Notes: a model not told the origin generated them from the sequence alone. A stretch of 64,000 bases of DNA from Fusarium oxysporum f. sp. lycopersici 4287 (GCF_000149955.1 NC_030990.1:1240001-1304000); one strand, 5' to 3'; counted from the stretch's first letter, positions 46,829 through 59,499 are shown. A program made the numbers and translations.

Positions 46829-49374
46829 TCATTCCTCAGCCTCAACGTAATCACTATCGCTGTCGGCATCGGTCATATTAACGATATTGTTGTCATTGGT
46901 GTAGTTATACAAGGATCGACGAGAGCCCATCTGTACGTCATCCTCGTCATCAGTATCGTTCTGACCGGTAGAGTCGAAAGCGACACTTCCACAAGCAATG
47001 CTCTTGTTCTTGTAGTAGACTTGAAACTCCAAGGAGGACCCATCGCTGATCATGCGCAGTTCGTAAGTGATTCGGTGGAATACCTGGCCGTCTTCGTTGG
47101 TCCATACCGGTATGGTATCCCATTTGGGAAGCTCGGAAGATTTTATAACGCACATAGGCTTGACGGAATCGTCCTTGCGGGTCGGGGGAGTAGAAGCGTC
47201 CGAGGTGACGATGTCGATTTGGAGATCCTGGTCGGGGCTCGTAAGGTCCTGCCAGAAGGATGCACAAACGGGGTCATACGTAGAGACAGAGTCACCCTGG
47301 AGAAGTTAGAAATTAACATAAATGGACCCATTTGACTTACGATCTCAACAAACCACCGTGCCTGCTCGACAGCAAGGAACTTTTGCTGACCATCGTCCCA
47401 AACTCGGTCCTTGGCATCATGCACTTTGGCGTCAAAGGGCAAAATGTTCACAAGTGTTCCGTAGCTGTGACGAGATACACGTGAGGCGACCGCAACTGTG
47501 ATTGAACTGGTATGATTGGTTCTCGCCAGTCCATGTAGGACAGCTCCTCGAAGCACAGCGGTCCAGCTACAAATAATTGTCAACCAACGGAATTTCAAGA
47601 AGCGTCGAGATGACCTACGGCTTTTCACCGTCCTGTTGAAGAACGTCTATTCTGTTTCCAACAGCATCCTGAAGGTGTTCATGCAAATAAAGAGACCTTC
47701 CAAAGCCACCAACTAGGATGACAAACTAAACGATGTTAGGCAGTCTGTCATCGAACGAGATGACAAACAGACTCACCTTTGGCTTCTTCTTGTACTTGTG
47801 CTTGACTGCATCAACCTGCTTCTGAACGAGCTGTTTAACCTGCTCGACCACAGGGTCAAACACATTCTCGCGGATTTCGGAACTAGCACTGGGTTAGCTA
47901 GGACGAGGTAGATACCACGAAGACGCCCGTGAAGGTCTTGATAGAGAATTATGAACATTCCCGGGGCGCCACGATGGGGCCATTTCAAGCACTTACACGT
48001 TGATACTGAACTTGGAAGGGAAGAAGTTGGTGTCCACGGGGCCGTCGTACGAGAGCTGTATGGGCAATTCTCCGCTGGACTTGGAGAAGGAGGACTTCAA
48101 GCCGCCTTCCCAATCAGACTCCATGATCCTGTGGAAGGTCTGTTTATCGAGCCTCTTCTGAGCCTCAAAAGGGATCGTTTCCTTTAGTAGCTTTAGAAAC
48201 CTCTCGTCGAGGAACATGGCACCATATAGGCCACCTTGGTCGAGGTCAGTCAAACGTGCATCATACAGCGGCCCTGATGACTTACCATCGCCTTTGACGC
48301 TCTCACTCATAATTAGAGGATCAAGCTTCTCGATTTTGTAGGTAATGAGATCCTATTTTGTCAGAAGGGTTTCGCCAGGAAACGACAGCTACAGCTTNNN
48401 NNNNNNNNNNNNNNNNNNNNNNNNNNNNNNNNNNNNNNNNNNNNNNNNNNNNNNNNNNNNNNNNNNNNNNNNNNNNNNNNNNNNNNNNNNNNNNNNNNNN
48501 NNNNNNNNNNNNNNNNNNNNNNNNNNNNNNNNNNNNNNNNNNNNNNNNNNNNNNNNNNNNNNNNNNNNNNNNNNNNNNNNNNNNNNNNNNNNNNNNNNNN
48601 NNNNNNNNNNNNNNNNNNNNNNNNNNNNNNNNNNNNNNNNNNNNNNNNNNNNNNNNNNNNNNNNNNNNNNNNNNNNNNNNNNNNNNNNNNNNNNNNNNNN
48701 NNNNNNNNNNNNNNNNNNNNNNNNNNNNNNNNNNNNNNNNNNNNNNNNNNNNNNNNNNNNNNNNNNNNNNNNNNNNNNNNNNNNNNNNNNNNNNNNNNNN
48801 NNNNNNNNNNNNNNNNNNNNNNNNNNNNNNNNNNNNNNNNNNNNNNNNNNNNNNNNNNNNNNNNNNNNNNNNNNNNGGACTGCCGAGACGTTCATCATTC
48901 GGCGACCCTCGGCCCTGACAATGTTCTGACGACAGTGACGCCAAAGCTGTCGCAGGTAGTCGCCCAAGATCTGAACTGAGGTCTTATTAGCCCTTCAACA
49001 TTAGAGCCCGAGCTGTCTTCAGCTGAACAGAGTGTCGGATATGATCCGGGAGATCCTTCTCATCGACGAGAAGGAGCTTGAACCAGCGAAGGACAGTATC
49101 ATCCTGCGGAGTTGTCGCGCCCCATTCAGGGTCTTCATCATTCAGGTGATGATAAAAGATCGCCGAGGGGACCTTCTGCTTGTCTCCCTGGGCGAAGCTT
49201 CGCTTTTTCCAGTTGGTGGTGAATTTGATTTCGTTATTTTTGCCGGCTCGACACCACGCGATGCCTGAATATCTATAAGACTTTAGAGAGAGTACATGAG
49301 GAAGGGTTGGTTGCTTACGTGGTGCCAAAGTCAATGCCTAGCACGAGAACTGGGGTCGCCTGTTGAGCTGCCAT
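46829..49374 (-). CDS. Hsp70-like ATPase (HSPA12-type), interrupted by an assembly gap and a frameshift
   Basis: Actin-fold ATPase of the fungal Hsp70-like family, not a classical DnaK. Exons seen: 49319-49374, 48877-49272 (into the gap), 48286-48352, 47997-48234, 47777-47882, 47619-47725, 47341-47566, 46829-47296; the seven junctions outside the gap close in frame. The phosphate-1 motif spans intron 1 (LGIDFGTTYSGIAW), and phosphate-2/adenosine is FVILVGGFGRSLYL. The exon before the gap has one G too many in 48991-48993: read without it, KANKTSVQILGDYLRQLW continues the family pattern, otherwise it stops at once. The intron ending at 48353 probably begins inside the gap. The tail is acidic. 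Substrate-binding domain of classical Hsp70 is absent. Role unknown; possibly stress or heterokaryon related, by analogy only. Confidence 0.85.
48398..48876. other. Assembly gap (479 N)
   Basis: Undetermined bases inside the Hsp70-like gene. It covers the coding part between the second exon and the phosphate-2 side of the ATPase, including most of the DAGGG-type phosphate-binding region expected there. The bases just left of the gap (minus strand AAGCT after N) could be the end of a GTAAGC donor. Confidence 0.99.
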
Positions 49375-50746
49375 GTTGAATCACTGTAACGGTATCTGAA
49401 TCATTGCCTGGCTTGACGAAAGTGACGATAGTATGCCGCGAAGTATCTTCTCAAGAAAGAAGGAAGACAGGATAGCTGTATGTGCTTCAAAGGGTGGTAG
49501 GTCTGAATTTGGTGTTTTGTGGTAAAGGGGAGGAAGCGAAAGTGATTCGGAAAAGAAGCGAAAGAGGCTGAGGGAGGGGTTTTGCAAATGGTTAGCAACA
49601 ATGACTTCTGAATATCCAGTGCAATGGACAATAGCTTGACTTGACTAACCCCCGCTGCAGCCCATTGCCAGGTGTTCAAGCAATAACCACAATGTAATGC
49701 AGCTGCTCTCATATTGACTTTCTTTCGCATACATACTCACAAATAGAGTGACAATAGAGACTGTATTGCTCTTCAAGAACTTTGGAACCTTACCTCACGA
49801 CAAGCCATGATGGGAATGTTCTACGGCGCGAGACAGTCATTGTTTGACAAGATGCATATTGGTAAAGTCTCTTGTAAGGTCATAAGTGTTGAGACGATTA
49901 TTGAATCTTATTTGAATACAATAGACCCGTATCTCAACACTTGAAGGATTGCTCAATATTCGGACCTCGAGGAGACTGGAGGAGCAGTTTAAGTGAGGCA
50001 AGCTTGGAACAACTGAGTCTCTTCCATACTGCTTCCAGTCCACGCATTGCAGCTTGAAGAAAGACGCACTTAAAAAATAGTAGGCAAATTTCTTGGAATG
50101 GCTCCCTATGCGCACTTGACTGGGTGACATGAAGTTGGACGACGTCCAAGGTGATGCTCAGAAGATATATCCACCGGCCTCTATTTGAGTTAGCGCCATT
50201 GGACCCTGAAGCGATGCGCAGCTGAATTGCGGATCTGGTCCGTGCGCAACACAGCTTTCTCTTTACTCCCACCCCTCCTCTGTTCTCTGTTCTCTGTTCT
50301 CTGTCTCTCCAGCTCAAGAATCTCAGCTTCTCATCACCAGTGATTCTCTCAAACCCCAATATCGCATCCATGAACACAAATTTACAAACGGATCTCCTCA
50401 TAATCTTATTGACCGGATCTAAGGCTTCAAACTGCTTCATTTCATTTATTTCCGCGCGCATCAAGACTTGAGTTCTGTTTAGGCAGTTCCCTTCTCGTTT
50501 CTCGAAGGTGGTGTTGTTTATGCACACACCCACCCCTCGTCCATATACACTCTTCTCCCACCTTATCTTCCTCAGTCATTCTTCTCCACCACACCCAATT
50601 CTGAACACGATCCTTTTCGTCCACTGCCAATCACTTCATTTCTAAAAGGCGCCATGTTTTCATTTCAGGCATGACCTTACAATCACCATGGTTACAGACG
50701 AGACGTTTCTGAGCTGCTCTGATTGAACTTTCTTCGCGCCGTCAAC

Positions 50747-50770
50747 ATGGCCACGCAGCAGTCATTCTAG
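50747..50770 (+). other. Candidate short upstream reading frame (7 codons)
   Basis: ATG in the strong fungal context GTCAACATGG opens MATQQSF and stops at TAG 50768-50770. A second short frame starts at 50778 and continues across the intron at 50804-50850 to a stop at 50869-50871. Two short frames in a spliced leader are typical of translationally regulated or non-coding transcripts. No long frame follows, so the main product, if any, is unknown. Confidence 0.35.
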
Positions 50771-50803
50771 CGCTCGAATGTTTCTCGTGCAACGCTCTAT
50801 GAG

Positions 50804-50850
50804 GTATGTGTTGCTTGCTCAAGGCGACCACAAGAGCTAACATCGAACAG
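50804..50850 (+). other. Canonical 47-nt intron in a gene-free region
   Basis: GTATGTG donor, GCTAAC branch (50836-50841) and AACAG acceptor with the same spacing as the protein-gene introns here. It implies a plus-strand spliced transcript starting upstream, probably from the CT-rich stretch at 50250-50320. Confidence 0.5.
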
Positions 50851-53800
50851 AAAAGCTCATAAACGATAAGTTCAACCAGGTTGAACGCAAACTGTTATCG
50901 ACATACCAAATCGCACGCAAAAGTCAGCGATAATGCCATAAGCATACGCTGAAGCAGAAGACTTGCAAAGCTTTGCGACTGTCAGCATCTCAGTATTACA
51001 AATGATCACGAAGAAAACGACTCCAATTTCGTTCTGATCAACGGCCGCCCTTCATCTATGACTGAGGTCTCTCTGACTATGCTTCGTCCAAGTCAAACAC
51101 CTTTTTCTTTGCCCCACGTCCTTCATGGTCCTGGGTAGGACTTTAAACTGCCCAATCTATGGGATAGTCTTCGGACCATCACCAGGTTTTGTCACCGCCT
51201 GACCATGGTGATAGGACTCGCTCTTCAGCCTTATGGAATGAGCAGGCTCGCGCGGCCTTTAAGAGCGCTATTTGACTTACCTACCCAATCCACTGAGTTT
51301 TACTCAACTTTACCTTACCCTAACACTTTTCCGACTCACGATGTCACTAATTCTTACATCTTCACACCAAATACTCCTCTTGCAAAATCATCACTTCCCT
51401 CACTTCGTCAACTTACTCAAGCCAATAACTCACACTCCCTCGCAGCAACTCTATGCAGGAAGGAGAGGCGGCCATGTCATAGTGTTTCAAGTTACCAAAG
51501 GGGCCCAGTTTTCACCACGACATTCTCATCTTTTCTATTTCTGCATTGCTGGCCTGCTCTGTCATTTCTCTTGTGTCGTACCCTCACTTCGTTACATACG
51601 ACAGACCAAAGGGCAATTATACCACTACGGAATGACCGACATCAGTTGGACAACTGTTGTCACAATGGATCTAGAGAAGTACAGACTTACTCTTCGTTTT
51701 CCCACTCCTGGCGCATAGATGTGGTGTCCCGATGTGATGAGGATGAGGACAACCAAACTTGTGAGCTGACAGACCACTTCACTAAGTTACAAGGTCTTGT
51801 CTAAGGCACCAGGTTTCAGCCTGACCATCCCTTCCTTCTGCTCTGGGATCCGACTTTCAGTCCTTGCTACAGACCAGCGAACTGGTGCTCTAGGGTTACT
51901 TGTGCGAGTGTTGTCGTGTAGTATCGCAGCATTGCCCGTCGACCTGTGTTCAGACCCTTGAAGTGTCTATCATTTGGATGAACCATATCTACAGGCTCAC
52001 TGACACCTATATGAGCTTCAGGGTATCTTACTACACTACTCCTTTGTATAGGAGATACCCTCTTGACCCGCCGGGAGGCTTGGTACTCGCATATCAAGTT
52101 CAAACGTGTACAGTCTCCACAGTCGCCCTCATATCACACTTCTTCCTGCCTGTACATGGTGCTTAAAAGAGACCCCTAGCTTTTGGTCCAGCTGGCCATC
52201 TCGACAGCTGCATGCTAGGCAAGGACTGTGTGTGTCAATTGCCATGACTGCTTGGCCGCCGAGTTTTAGAGTTGCTCATCAAACTTCTTGATCAACTTAT
52301 CACAACTACGTTAATCCATTCAACCATCGTTCTCTTCTCCCCTACAGTGGCGCGTCTGGCGATGAGATCGATGCTACTTGGAACGATGAGACTATCGAGG
52401 TGATATAATCAACCTTGAAGACGATGAGGACACCAACACTATCAGACTCAATTTTTTTGAGGCCTCAAAGGATCCTGTCATGTATGGGAGTATAATCGGT
52501 GATAGTGGAGCTGGCTGAAGGATATGGACATGTAGTAATGGTAATTTTTCGGACTGGCTTTCATGTTGATCGGCTTTTCTGGTTGTCACATTGCGCTATG
52601 TGCTGAGGAGGAGGGCAAAACGTACACATCAAGGTAGTGCTACCTTGTCCCTAGATGGTAGGCAGACTACTGCTGGTGATCAGGGGATTAATGATGCTGC
52701 TCATACCTTGCACGGGAACACTTGTTGGATGATTAAGAAGGGCATTACTTCTAGGTCTTAGATTACACCAACACAGCATAGAGTCCTCATTTTCAAACCA
52801 TTCGTCGTGATTCCTTCAAATGTTGTTGTCTATACGAGGTTTTATGAGGAGAAAAACTGCGGTCCATCCTGACATCCGTTTTCGTCGATTTCTTGCAAGA
52901 ATTCAAGGTCTAGTCACGATGTCATCATGAAGAGTTGGAAATCCTAGACATAGTAACCAGATTCCTACACAGCCATCCCGAAAGATATCCCAAGGCTTGC
53001 CAATTAGATTCTACATATGTAGAAGCATGAGGTTGGCTAATTTTGGAACCTCGCTTGATGTTACGGAGCTCGTCGGATCAATGACTCTCCTCTTCATCAA
53101 TGAAGGATTCTGCTTTAAAATCATAGGCATTTACCAAGATCAGGAACACCCCGACTGATATATGATTGAGACTGACGTCTTGGCTTGCTCGCGCCAAACA
53201 TGAATCTTCTCGACAAACGGGTAAATGAAGGACTGAATTGGGAAACTTATGGCTTATGTGTCACTGGCCTGTATGGAAGGTAACGGGTTATTCCTGAGCA
53301 CCTTACTCCATCGTCAACTGACAGTACCTTGGTTGCCAGCATTTGGAAGATGTAACTACTGAATGGAAGACGAAATGATTTGACAAAGCAGAATCGTTTC
53401 TCATTTAAGGCCCTGCAGAGTTACAAGAGACCATCTCTTAGGCGAACAATAAAGAACCTGGTGCGCTAAGTGCTGAGCCACCAGAAGTCAGCAGATAGCC
53501 CAATGTCGTTTCGATTTAACATTGGAAGCCTAGCTATGAGAATGAACCAAGGAGCGAGGAATCCCATTCAATTTGTCTGACGGCTTCTGTCGTAACGCCC
53601 AAACAAGGAGCATATCGTTTAGGTCGGTGAATCAGGATTCCACATACATACTTGTTAGTGGCTGTCCACGACACAACAGAAACTGAACTCGGTCGAAACA
53701 GCCATGGCGCTTGACAGGGCCTCCCTGCGTATTTTTTTCAGTTCACGTAAGCCCTTCGATCACCCCAATCAACCCTCGAGCTGAGGGTGGAATTCTTGAA

Positions 53801-55683
53801 TCGCAAGGTTAGGCGAAATATTAGTTAGAGCTGGAACCTGAGTCTTTTCAGCGTTGTTCAAGGTCTCCTTGATGTAGCATCGTTTCGGCGAGGGTGTGAG
53901 AGATGCGGCTCTTCGATGAACAGGGTATGAACTTGTAAAGGGCACTGGCTTTACTAGGAATCTTGAAGCCCTACTCCGAGGCGCTAGGTGTTGCTTCATT
54001 GTAGAAGAGTGTTAAAAGGGTCTTTGCAATAACTACCATGATTCTGGCGCCCACCTTATTGGATGACAAACTTGACACCGCGAAGGTACGGGTCAAGTCG
54101 AACTCACGAAATCCCGATGACCTATGCGCAAATTGGACCCCGAGAATATGAGAAGATAAGTGTTCTTACGTTGTGTCAAGGTCGATGGCGGTAGCCTTAC
54201 CATGGGCTTCATTGTCAGGGGTTGCCGAGCTCGAATCGCGAATGTGAGTTCCTTCGCCTTGAACCTGGAGATGGTAAATAGGTAGATGCAAGAGGTCTGT
54301 CTTACAACCTGGTGTCTTGTAGCACATTCAACCTATATAGGAGAATAGTGGCTCAATCAATGAGTGGCTGACTACCACAGAGAAAGCATGGCCTTGGGTG
54401 CAAGGTGAATCAATTTGCCGGTATCATGGCCATGTCATCGTAGGTCATGTCAATGTAGTTATCATCTGAATGGAGGATAATTTTCATTCTTAGTGATTAG
54501 AGTCTAGATATCTAAGACAGCAAGGATTAACTGAGGTACACTCTTTCCTCTCTCTCGTTTCTAACTTCAATCAATATCACCTTGTATCTCAGTCCTACAG
54601 TTATCCTCCTTTTTGTATAATCCATGTCTCATGATATATAACTTCCAATCCCATATCGAGGAAGCAAGCCTTACTTACATCCAATAGCTATACTCACCTC
54701 CGAAACTCCATCTAAATGGTCTCATGCATCGCCAATCTGTCAGATTGCTGGGAAAGTTTCAGCCAGCAATGCAACCACTTCGCCACGTACTTCCGATCAG
54801 AGAAATGCCAAAACATACCAACTACTAGGTACTCAAGGAAAAGGCCGTGACTTGAGTGCCTCGCAGACACCAGAGCTCAGCACTATCACCATCTGCTTTG
54901 AATCTTAGAACGCTTTGTGCCCGTGTCAATGCAATACCTGACTGTCTTTTGCGGCGAGGCTGTTCTTTTCAGTAGTAATCTGACGATGGCAAAAGTATCT
55001 GGACTAATTACACTACACTGTGACAAAGTCTTGCTTAATGATGGCTCTGGACGTGCATAACTGGATAATCTTACGATCCTTTTCCTCTCCAAGTTGGAAG
55101 TCTAAAGGAAATCTATACTTATCAAGGTGCCAACATCACCTGAATTCTGTTCTACCGCAACTGAGCTAACAAAAGTTATGCCCTCTGCTCATAATGGCAT
55201 GAAATAATAGTGAACTATGGCTGAACTCAACATTGATTGCATGTTACTATCGTCATCTGTAAAATGAAGTCACTCGCTTTGACTAAGCTTCTCAAGCATA
55301 GTCGTCCTTGTCACAAAAACATAACCAACCATCACGTGTAACAGCCTGTCTCATTCTCAACTGCGCCTCAGCACTAGCTAGCTAGTTAACATACCTGAGG
55401 CGACGGGGACTTAGTCAACGGTTGACACCTATTAGTCCAGTCTTCGCTTGTCGATGCGTTGAAGTTTCTTCAGCTCCGTCGATTCGTGTTCGTTACCTCT
55501 TCTAGAAAAGCCAGAGCTTCCATCAGGTAAACACACCTGAAACCCCAACTCAAAGTGACAAATCCACCAATTCGGCATCATCAATGCTATTTCTAGCACT
55601 AAGCTTTTAAACTCCAACACCGATCTGTCCAAGCTTCTGTTTCACTTCCAACTCCGCTCAGACCTTCCACCCGGATCCGAATC

Positions 55684-56016
55684 ATGAAACTCCATTCAAG
55701 TCGGGATATCGCAGTTACAATAGTCTTGTACTCGCTCTTCATATGTACTGTGTCGCTGTCCACCATCTTGGGACTCGAGCACGTACCAGGATGGGGTCTC
55801 GAGATAGCTTCACTACTGAGTCAGGTCTTGTGGAGCATCTCCAAACAGACACAGCTGCTCAACACAAGACACTGGAGAACCCCAGATCCTAGTGCCCATC
55901 ATTCTACTTCTCGTAGGTCTTCATATACTCGAGTATCTGCTTCTCCACCTGTCATCAGAAAGCCACCGCAGATGCCAGCTCTCAGATCGGTCCGTCGAAG
56001 TTTTAGTACAGACTAG
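55684..56016 (+). CDS. Possible small membrane or secreted protein
   Basis: 110 residues with an N-terminal hydrophobic helix (about residues 9-30, AVTIVLYSLFICTVSLST) and a Ser/Pro/Arg-rich remainder. The preceding 250 bases look like a CT-rich leader with a possible intron (GTAAAC at 55528 to TCTAG at about 55595). The start context GAATCATGAAA is acceptable. No homology recognised; it may be chance in a non-coding transcript. Confidence 0.25.
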   Translation: MKLHSSRDIAVTIVLYSLFICTVSLSTILGLEHVPGWGLEIASLLSQVLWSISKQTQLLNTRHWRTPDPSAHHSTSRRSSYTRVSASPPVIRKPPQMPALRSVRRSFSTD

Positions 56017-58341
56017 ATGTCTACAGAGAAGTTTTGATCGCCGATCGCTATTCAGCAAAGGTCCAATCTCCCCCAGACGAGGATCACCAGTATTTCACAG
56101 TGTAGTGCATGATCGTCCACCATATGTTTCAGGGTCCTCCAGATACGTCAAGTGACTCGTGACGCCAAAGCGCTAGATCTGCGAGCACTCATGCCAATCT
56201 CTATTCCAGAGTGCAACTCTTTTAAAGTCTCAGTAACATCGTTCAAATTCAAGCTCCATCGTCAACTCTGACCGCCCTTCTCTGGCGTTTATTTGCGCTT
56301 CTGGAGCCACAATTCGAACAAAGTCAAGCGCCGTAACGTTCTCCCCTGATGGTGACCCAGCCACATTCTCAACAGCACCGCATTCTCATGCAAGACACAG
56401 CGCAACATCCTTCAAGTGGTCCAAGCATCAAAAGGAAATGAACGAGCGCCTCTTTTAGTGCTCGAGGCCCCCACGGAGCACGCAAGAGGTTCTTCGTGTT
56501 GAAGCCGCTACGATCGCTTGACGGCTGAGGAAGTCTTGTCTGAGACACTGACGCTGTTTGATACAGCTGTGTCTGTCGCAGAGTTGAAGGGAACAAGCTT
56601 GGAGTTGTGAGAGAGACAGAGACAGACAAAGAGAGAGACAAAGTGGAGGCGACTAACAATTGAAGGCTCATGAATTGAGATGAATTTATGAAGAACCCAC
56701 TTGGAATACGATCAATTGAGCAATTCAATTGGCTCATGAAACACAGTCAAAAAGACACAGAGAAACATACGAGACGAATCACACCACACCCATGCATGTC
56801 TCCCGCCTCATTGCTTTTCCCGTGTGGGCCAACGTCTCATGAAAAGAAAGCAAAGACATCATACAGTAGCATGAGAAACGGGCAAATACAACGTAAACCC
56901 CATCGAGCAAGACATTCTCGCATTTCCATACCCACAAGTAATTCAAAGTCACCATCTCCACTGCAATTCGAGCTTCCCCTGGCTGGCTAGCTCTAAGGAT
57001 TTGCTGACTGTGCTCGAGCATAGACCTTGACTCAAGAACGGTGAAATATAATTAGCGATGAACTAGTCTGATTGACAGGGCAGGTTCGCATGTACATACA
57101 GTACAGTGAGTTTGGGAGTGAGTGACCCCGATGGTTCAATCCTCCCGTGCCGTGTTCTTACTTTTTACCGCTGGGGGATTGGATTCAAGGGGTAGATCTC
57201 AATCAAAGATGATTGCAGCGATGAGCTAACAGGGGTTGACCGCTCAGGGGAGATCTGCAGGTACTCTATATTCACCAAGACACTCACTATTCGATCTTGA
57301 GAAGGGCATGAATTGTTTCAGGATAGACGGACAATAACTACATCATCGGTTATGACTTCTCTTCATCTTCTAGAATTTAATTTCACCTCTGGTGACATCC
57401 CGAGATTAACAGTAAATCATAACGCTACGGCATATTAAATTGCCTTGACGTGCCTCACCGAGTCGATTCATTTCCCACCTACCGAATGCGGAAAGTACTT
57501 CTATGTACTTTGCCCACCGCCATTTGTGAGGGCTTCTTGAAGTACCCCACAGTATCTCTCACTTACACCCTGTCTAGATCTGATGTTCCTCATCACCGCA
57601 ACAACAGAAGCAAAAAGTAACAGGGGACATGATCAACACTCATGACGAGATACAGACGATAGTCATTGATGCATTGCATATAGTATTCCATTTCCGGAAT
57701 CAATACTAGAGGCAGCACCAACACAACACCTTGAATTCCGAAGGCGGACAAAACAGTTCTAGAATCATTCTTAATGCCCCATCAAAGGTTGCCAGCCTTT
57801 CCTGGTCTGTCGGCAAGACGATGCTGTCGGTGGCTGTTGAGTTTAACCCCAGACTCAGGCACTTGTAGGGGCCGCCCCGAACTAACGTAACCACTTCACC
57901 ACAATCAATAGTCTCAGCCTCAAAGTACAAACATATCACAAGACATCAGAGGGACAGAATGTGTAGCAGCAATCGTGATATTGTTATTCATCAGAACAAA
58001 GCTAAAACTCCATCCATGATATGCATGACCGTCTTTTTGCGGTTGTTCATTAACAATTTATCTGAAAAAAATCCACCCAATAGACCTGTCCAAGGTCGTG
58101 ATGCTTGCAAAGCATGTTTGATATATCCCAAAACGCCATTCTCAGTTCGAGTGGTGAGTTAATACAATACAACGCCGGTTTTTCTTGTCCAGCAGAATAT
58201 GTCCATAGAACGCCTGTTTCCTTTGCCCTAGGACCTTTTTTGGTCGATACAGAAGATAGTGACAAAGGAGAAATATTAGAGGCGTCTAGCACCCATATCC
58301 GTTTTGCCCAGTCATAATTCGTAAAAGTACAGGTCAGGTCT

Positions 58342-59499
58342 TTAAACCTTGACGCTTCGCCTTCTCGCGGCTGCTGCCAATCCTTGCCTTAAACGGCTAC
58401 GAGTGCCATTAGGTGTCATTGGAGATCCGGGTTCAGACATAGGTGACATGGGAGACATTGGTGCTGAAGACATCCTCCTCTGGGCGAACTCGTGATAGGT
58501 TGGCGCCTTTTGAAGAATGGGTTTGGGGGCCCTCCCCTCGGAGTCTGTGCCTGGTTCTTCTCGAACCTGCTCCATGGGGAAAGTGGGTGTGAAGAGGGAA
58601 AGGTTATCCTTGGATTGACTGGCGAAATGGGTGTTGAGCGAAGGTCGACTTCGCTTCTTGACCAAGCTTAGTGTACGCTTGAAAACACCGGGTGACTTTG
58701 GTGTCTTGGGCCTCTCGGTGGCCTCTTCCTTGACCTCGGGCTCAACTTTGGCGAAGGGGTCAATGCTGAGAAAATCGGGTCGTTGCTTCTCGAGACGAGT
58801 TCCCATGCTGCTTGTTCGTGGAGGGTGCATGACTGATCCGGAAGAAGTAGTGCAGAAAGACATTCGTCGGTCGAGGACGGGAAGAGTGACTGGGAGAGTG
58901 GTGGTTCTGCGGAGGCGGCTAGGAGGTCGGGATGAAATAGACATTCTTGACGAAGGTCGGGAAGAAGCTTCACTGATGATGCTGGGAGAGACTGATCGTC
59001 GAGGGAGATCAATCACTGAGGGCTTTCCAGAGAAAACAACTGAAACGACCTTGGCGGTGTCCTCTTGACTTCCCCTTCGAGTTGACTGGGATTCATCGCT
59101 ACCAGAGTCGAATTCGAAATCGGAAAAGTCATCGGCAGAAGAAGACGCATCTTCTTCTGAAGAGAGGTAGACATCATGGGGAGTAGAGAAAGGAGCTTGA
59201 CCCTCGGGGGTAAGCTTGTGTGTCAAGAGACCATCGAGGCATCTTGAAGCTCGGAGTGAGCTCTTGGCTGGCAGCGCAGGAGCTGCAGAAAGTTGTCGTT
59301 GTGAAGGAATCATTGTTGTAGGTGTGCTTTCGGGTGACGAGTCGGCATCGGCGGAAGGAGAATAAATAGGAGGCTCTACAGATAAAGACTGTATTTGAGA
59401 TCGGGGCTGTGACTGTGTTTGTACCCGTTGGGCGAGAGCAGTATCAAGTTTTGGTGCATCAAGCTCCCTTTGTGGTTGTTGCGTCACTGCTAGAGACAT
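58342..59499 (-). CDS. 385-residue Ser/Pro-rich disordered protein, unknown function
   Basis: Single exon. Recognisable blocks are SLRASRCLDGLLTHKL (about residues 81-96), then the acidic phospho-site-like segment DVYLSSEEDASSSADDFSDF (109-128), basic Arg/Ser repeats (SSRPSSRMSISSRPPSRLRR), and a C-terminal TPKSPGVFKRTLSLVKKRSRP with AAAARRRSVKV at the very end. The SSEEDASSSADDFSDF block occurs in several ascomycete proteins of unknown function. There is no membrane helix, signal peptide or enzymatic domain; many SP sites suggest regulation by proline-directed kinases. Its promoter, on the right, carries a GGCAGGG cluster. Confidence 0.85.
   Translation of the reverse strand: MSLAVTQQPQRELDAPKLDTALAQRVQTQSQPRSQIQSLSVEPPIYSPSADADSSPESTPTTMIPSQRQLSAAPALPAKSSLRASRCLDGLLTHKLTPEGQAPFSTPHDVYLSSEEDASSSADDFSDFEFDSGSDESQSTRRGSQEDTAKVVSVVFSGKPSVIDLPRRSVSPSIISEASSRPSSRMSISSRPPSRLRRTTTLPVTLPVLDRRMSFCTTSSGSVMHPPRTSSMGTRLEKQRPDFLSIDPFAKVEPEVKEEATERPKTPKSPGVFKRTLSLVKKRSRPSLNTHFASQSKDNLSLFTPTFPMEQVREEPGTDSEGRAPKPILQKAPTYHEFAQRRMSSAPMSPMSPMSEPGSPMTPNGTRSRLRQGLAAAARRRSVKV

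Larger units (their letters stand above)
49375..58341. other. 9-kb gene-poor region
   Basis: The first 350 bp hold the Hsp70-like promoter. A CT-rich stretch at about 50250-50320 with TCTCTGT repeats precedes a probable spliced transcript beginning near 50.7 kb (see intron at 50804). From 51.2 to 55.4 kb there are many short frames, none with family resemblance; a 199-codon frame at 51205-51804 and a 76-codon one at 53769-53999 (minus, mitochondrial-presequence-like) are unsupported. At 52350-53600 pieces read as protein-like but are cut by stops in every frame. The part 56.2-58.3 kb is empty. Confidence 0.45.

Noticed and set aside
49934..50533. 199-codon minus-strand frame
   Set aside because: Overlaps the CT-rich start-like stretch on the other strand, low-quality composition, no motif.
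51205..51804. 199-codon frame in the 50-58 kb desert
   Set aside because: No domain, low-complexity Ser/Thr/His composition, no leader or conserved features; overlapping frames are equally long.
53769..53999. 76-codon minus frame with a mitochondrial-presequence-like start
   Set aside because: Only the Arg/Ser-rich start is suggestive; nothing follows that could be a mature protein.
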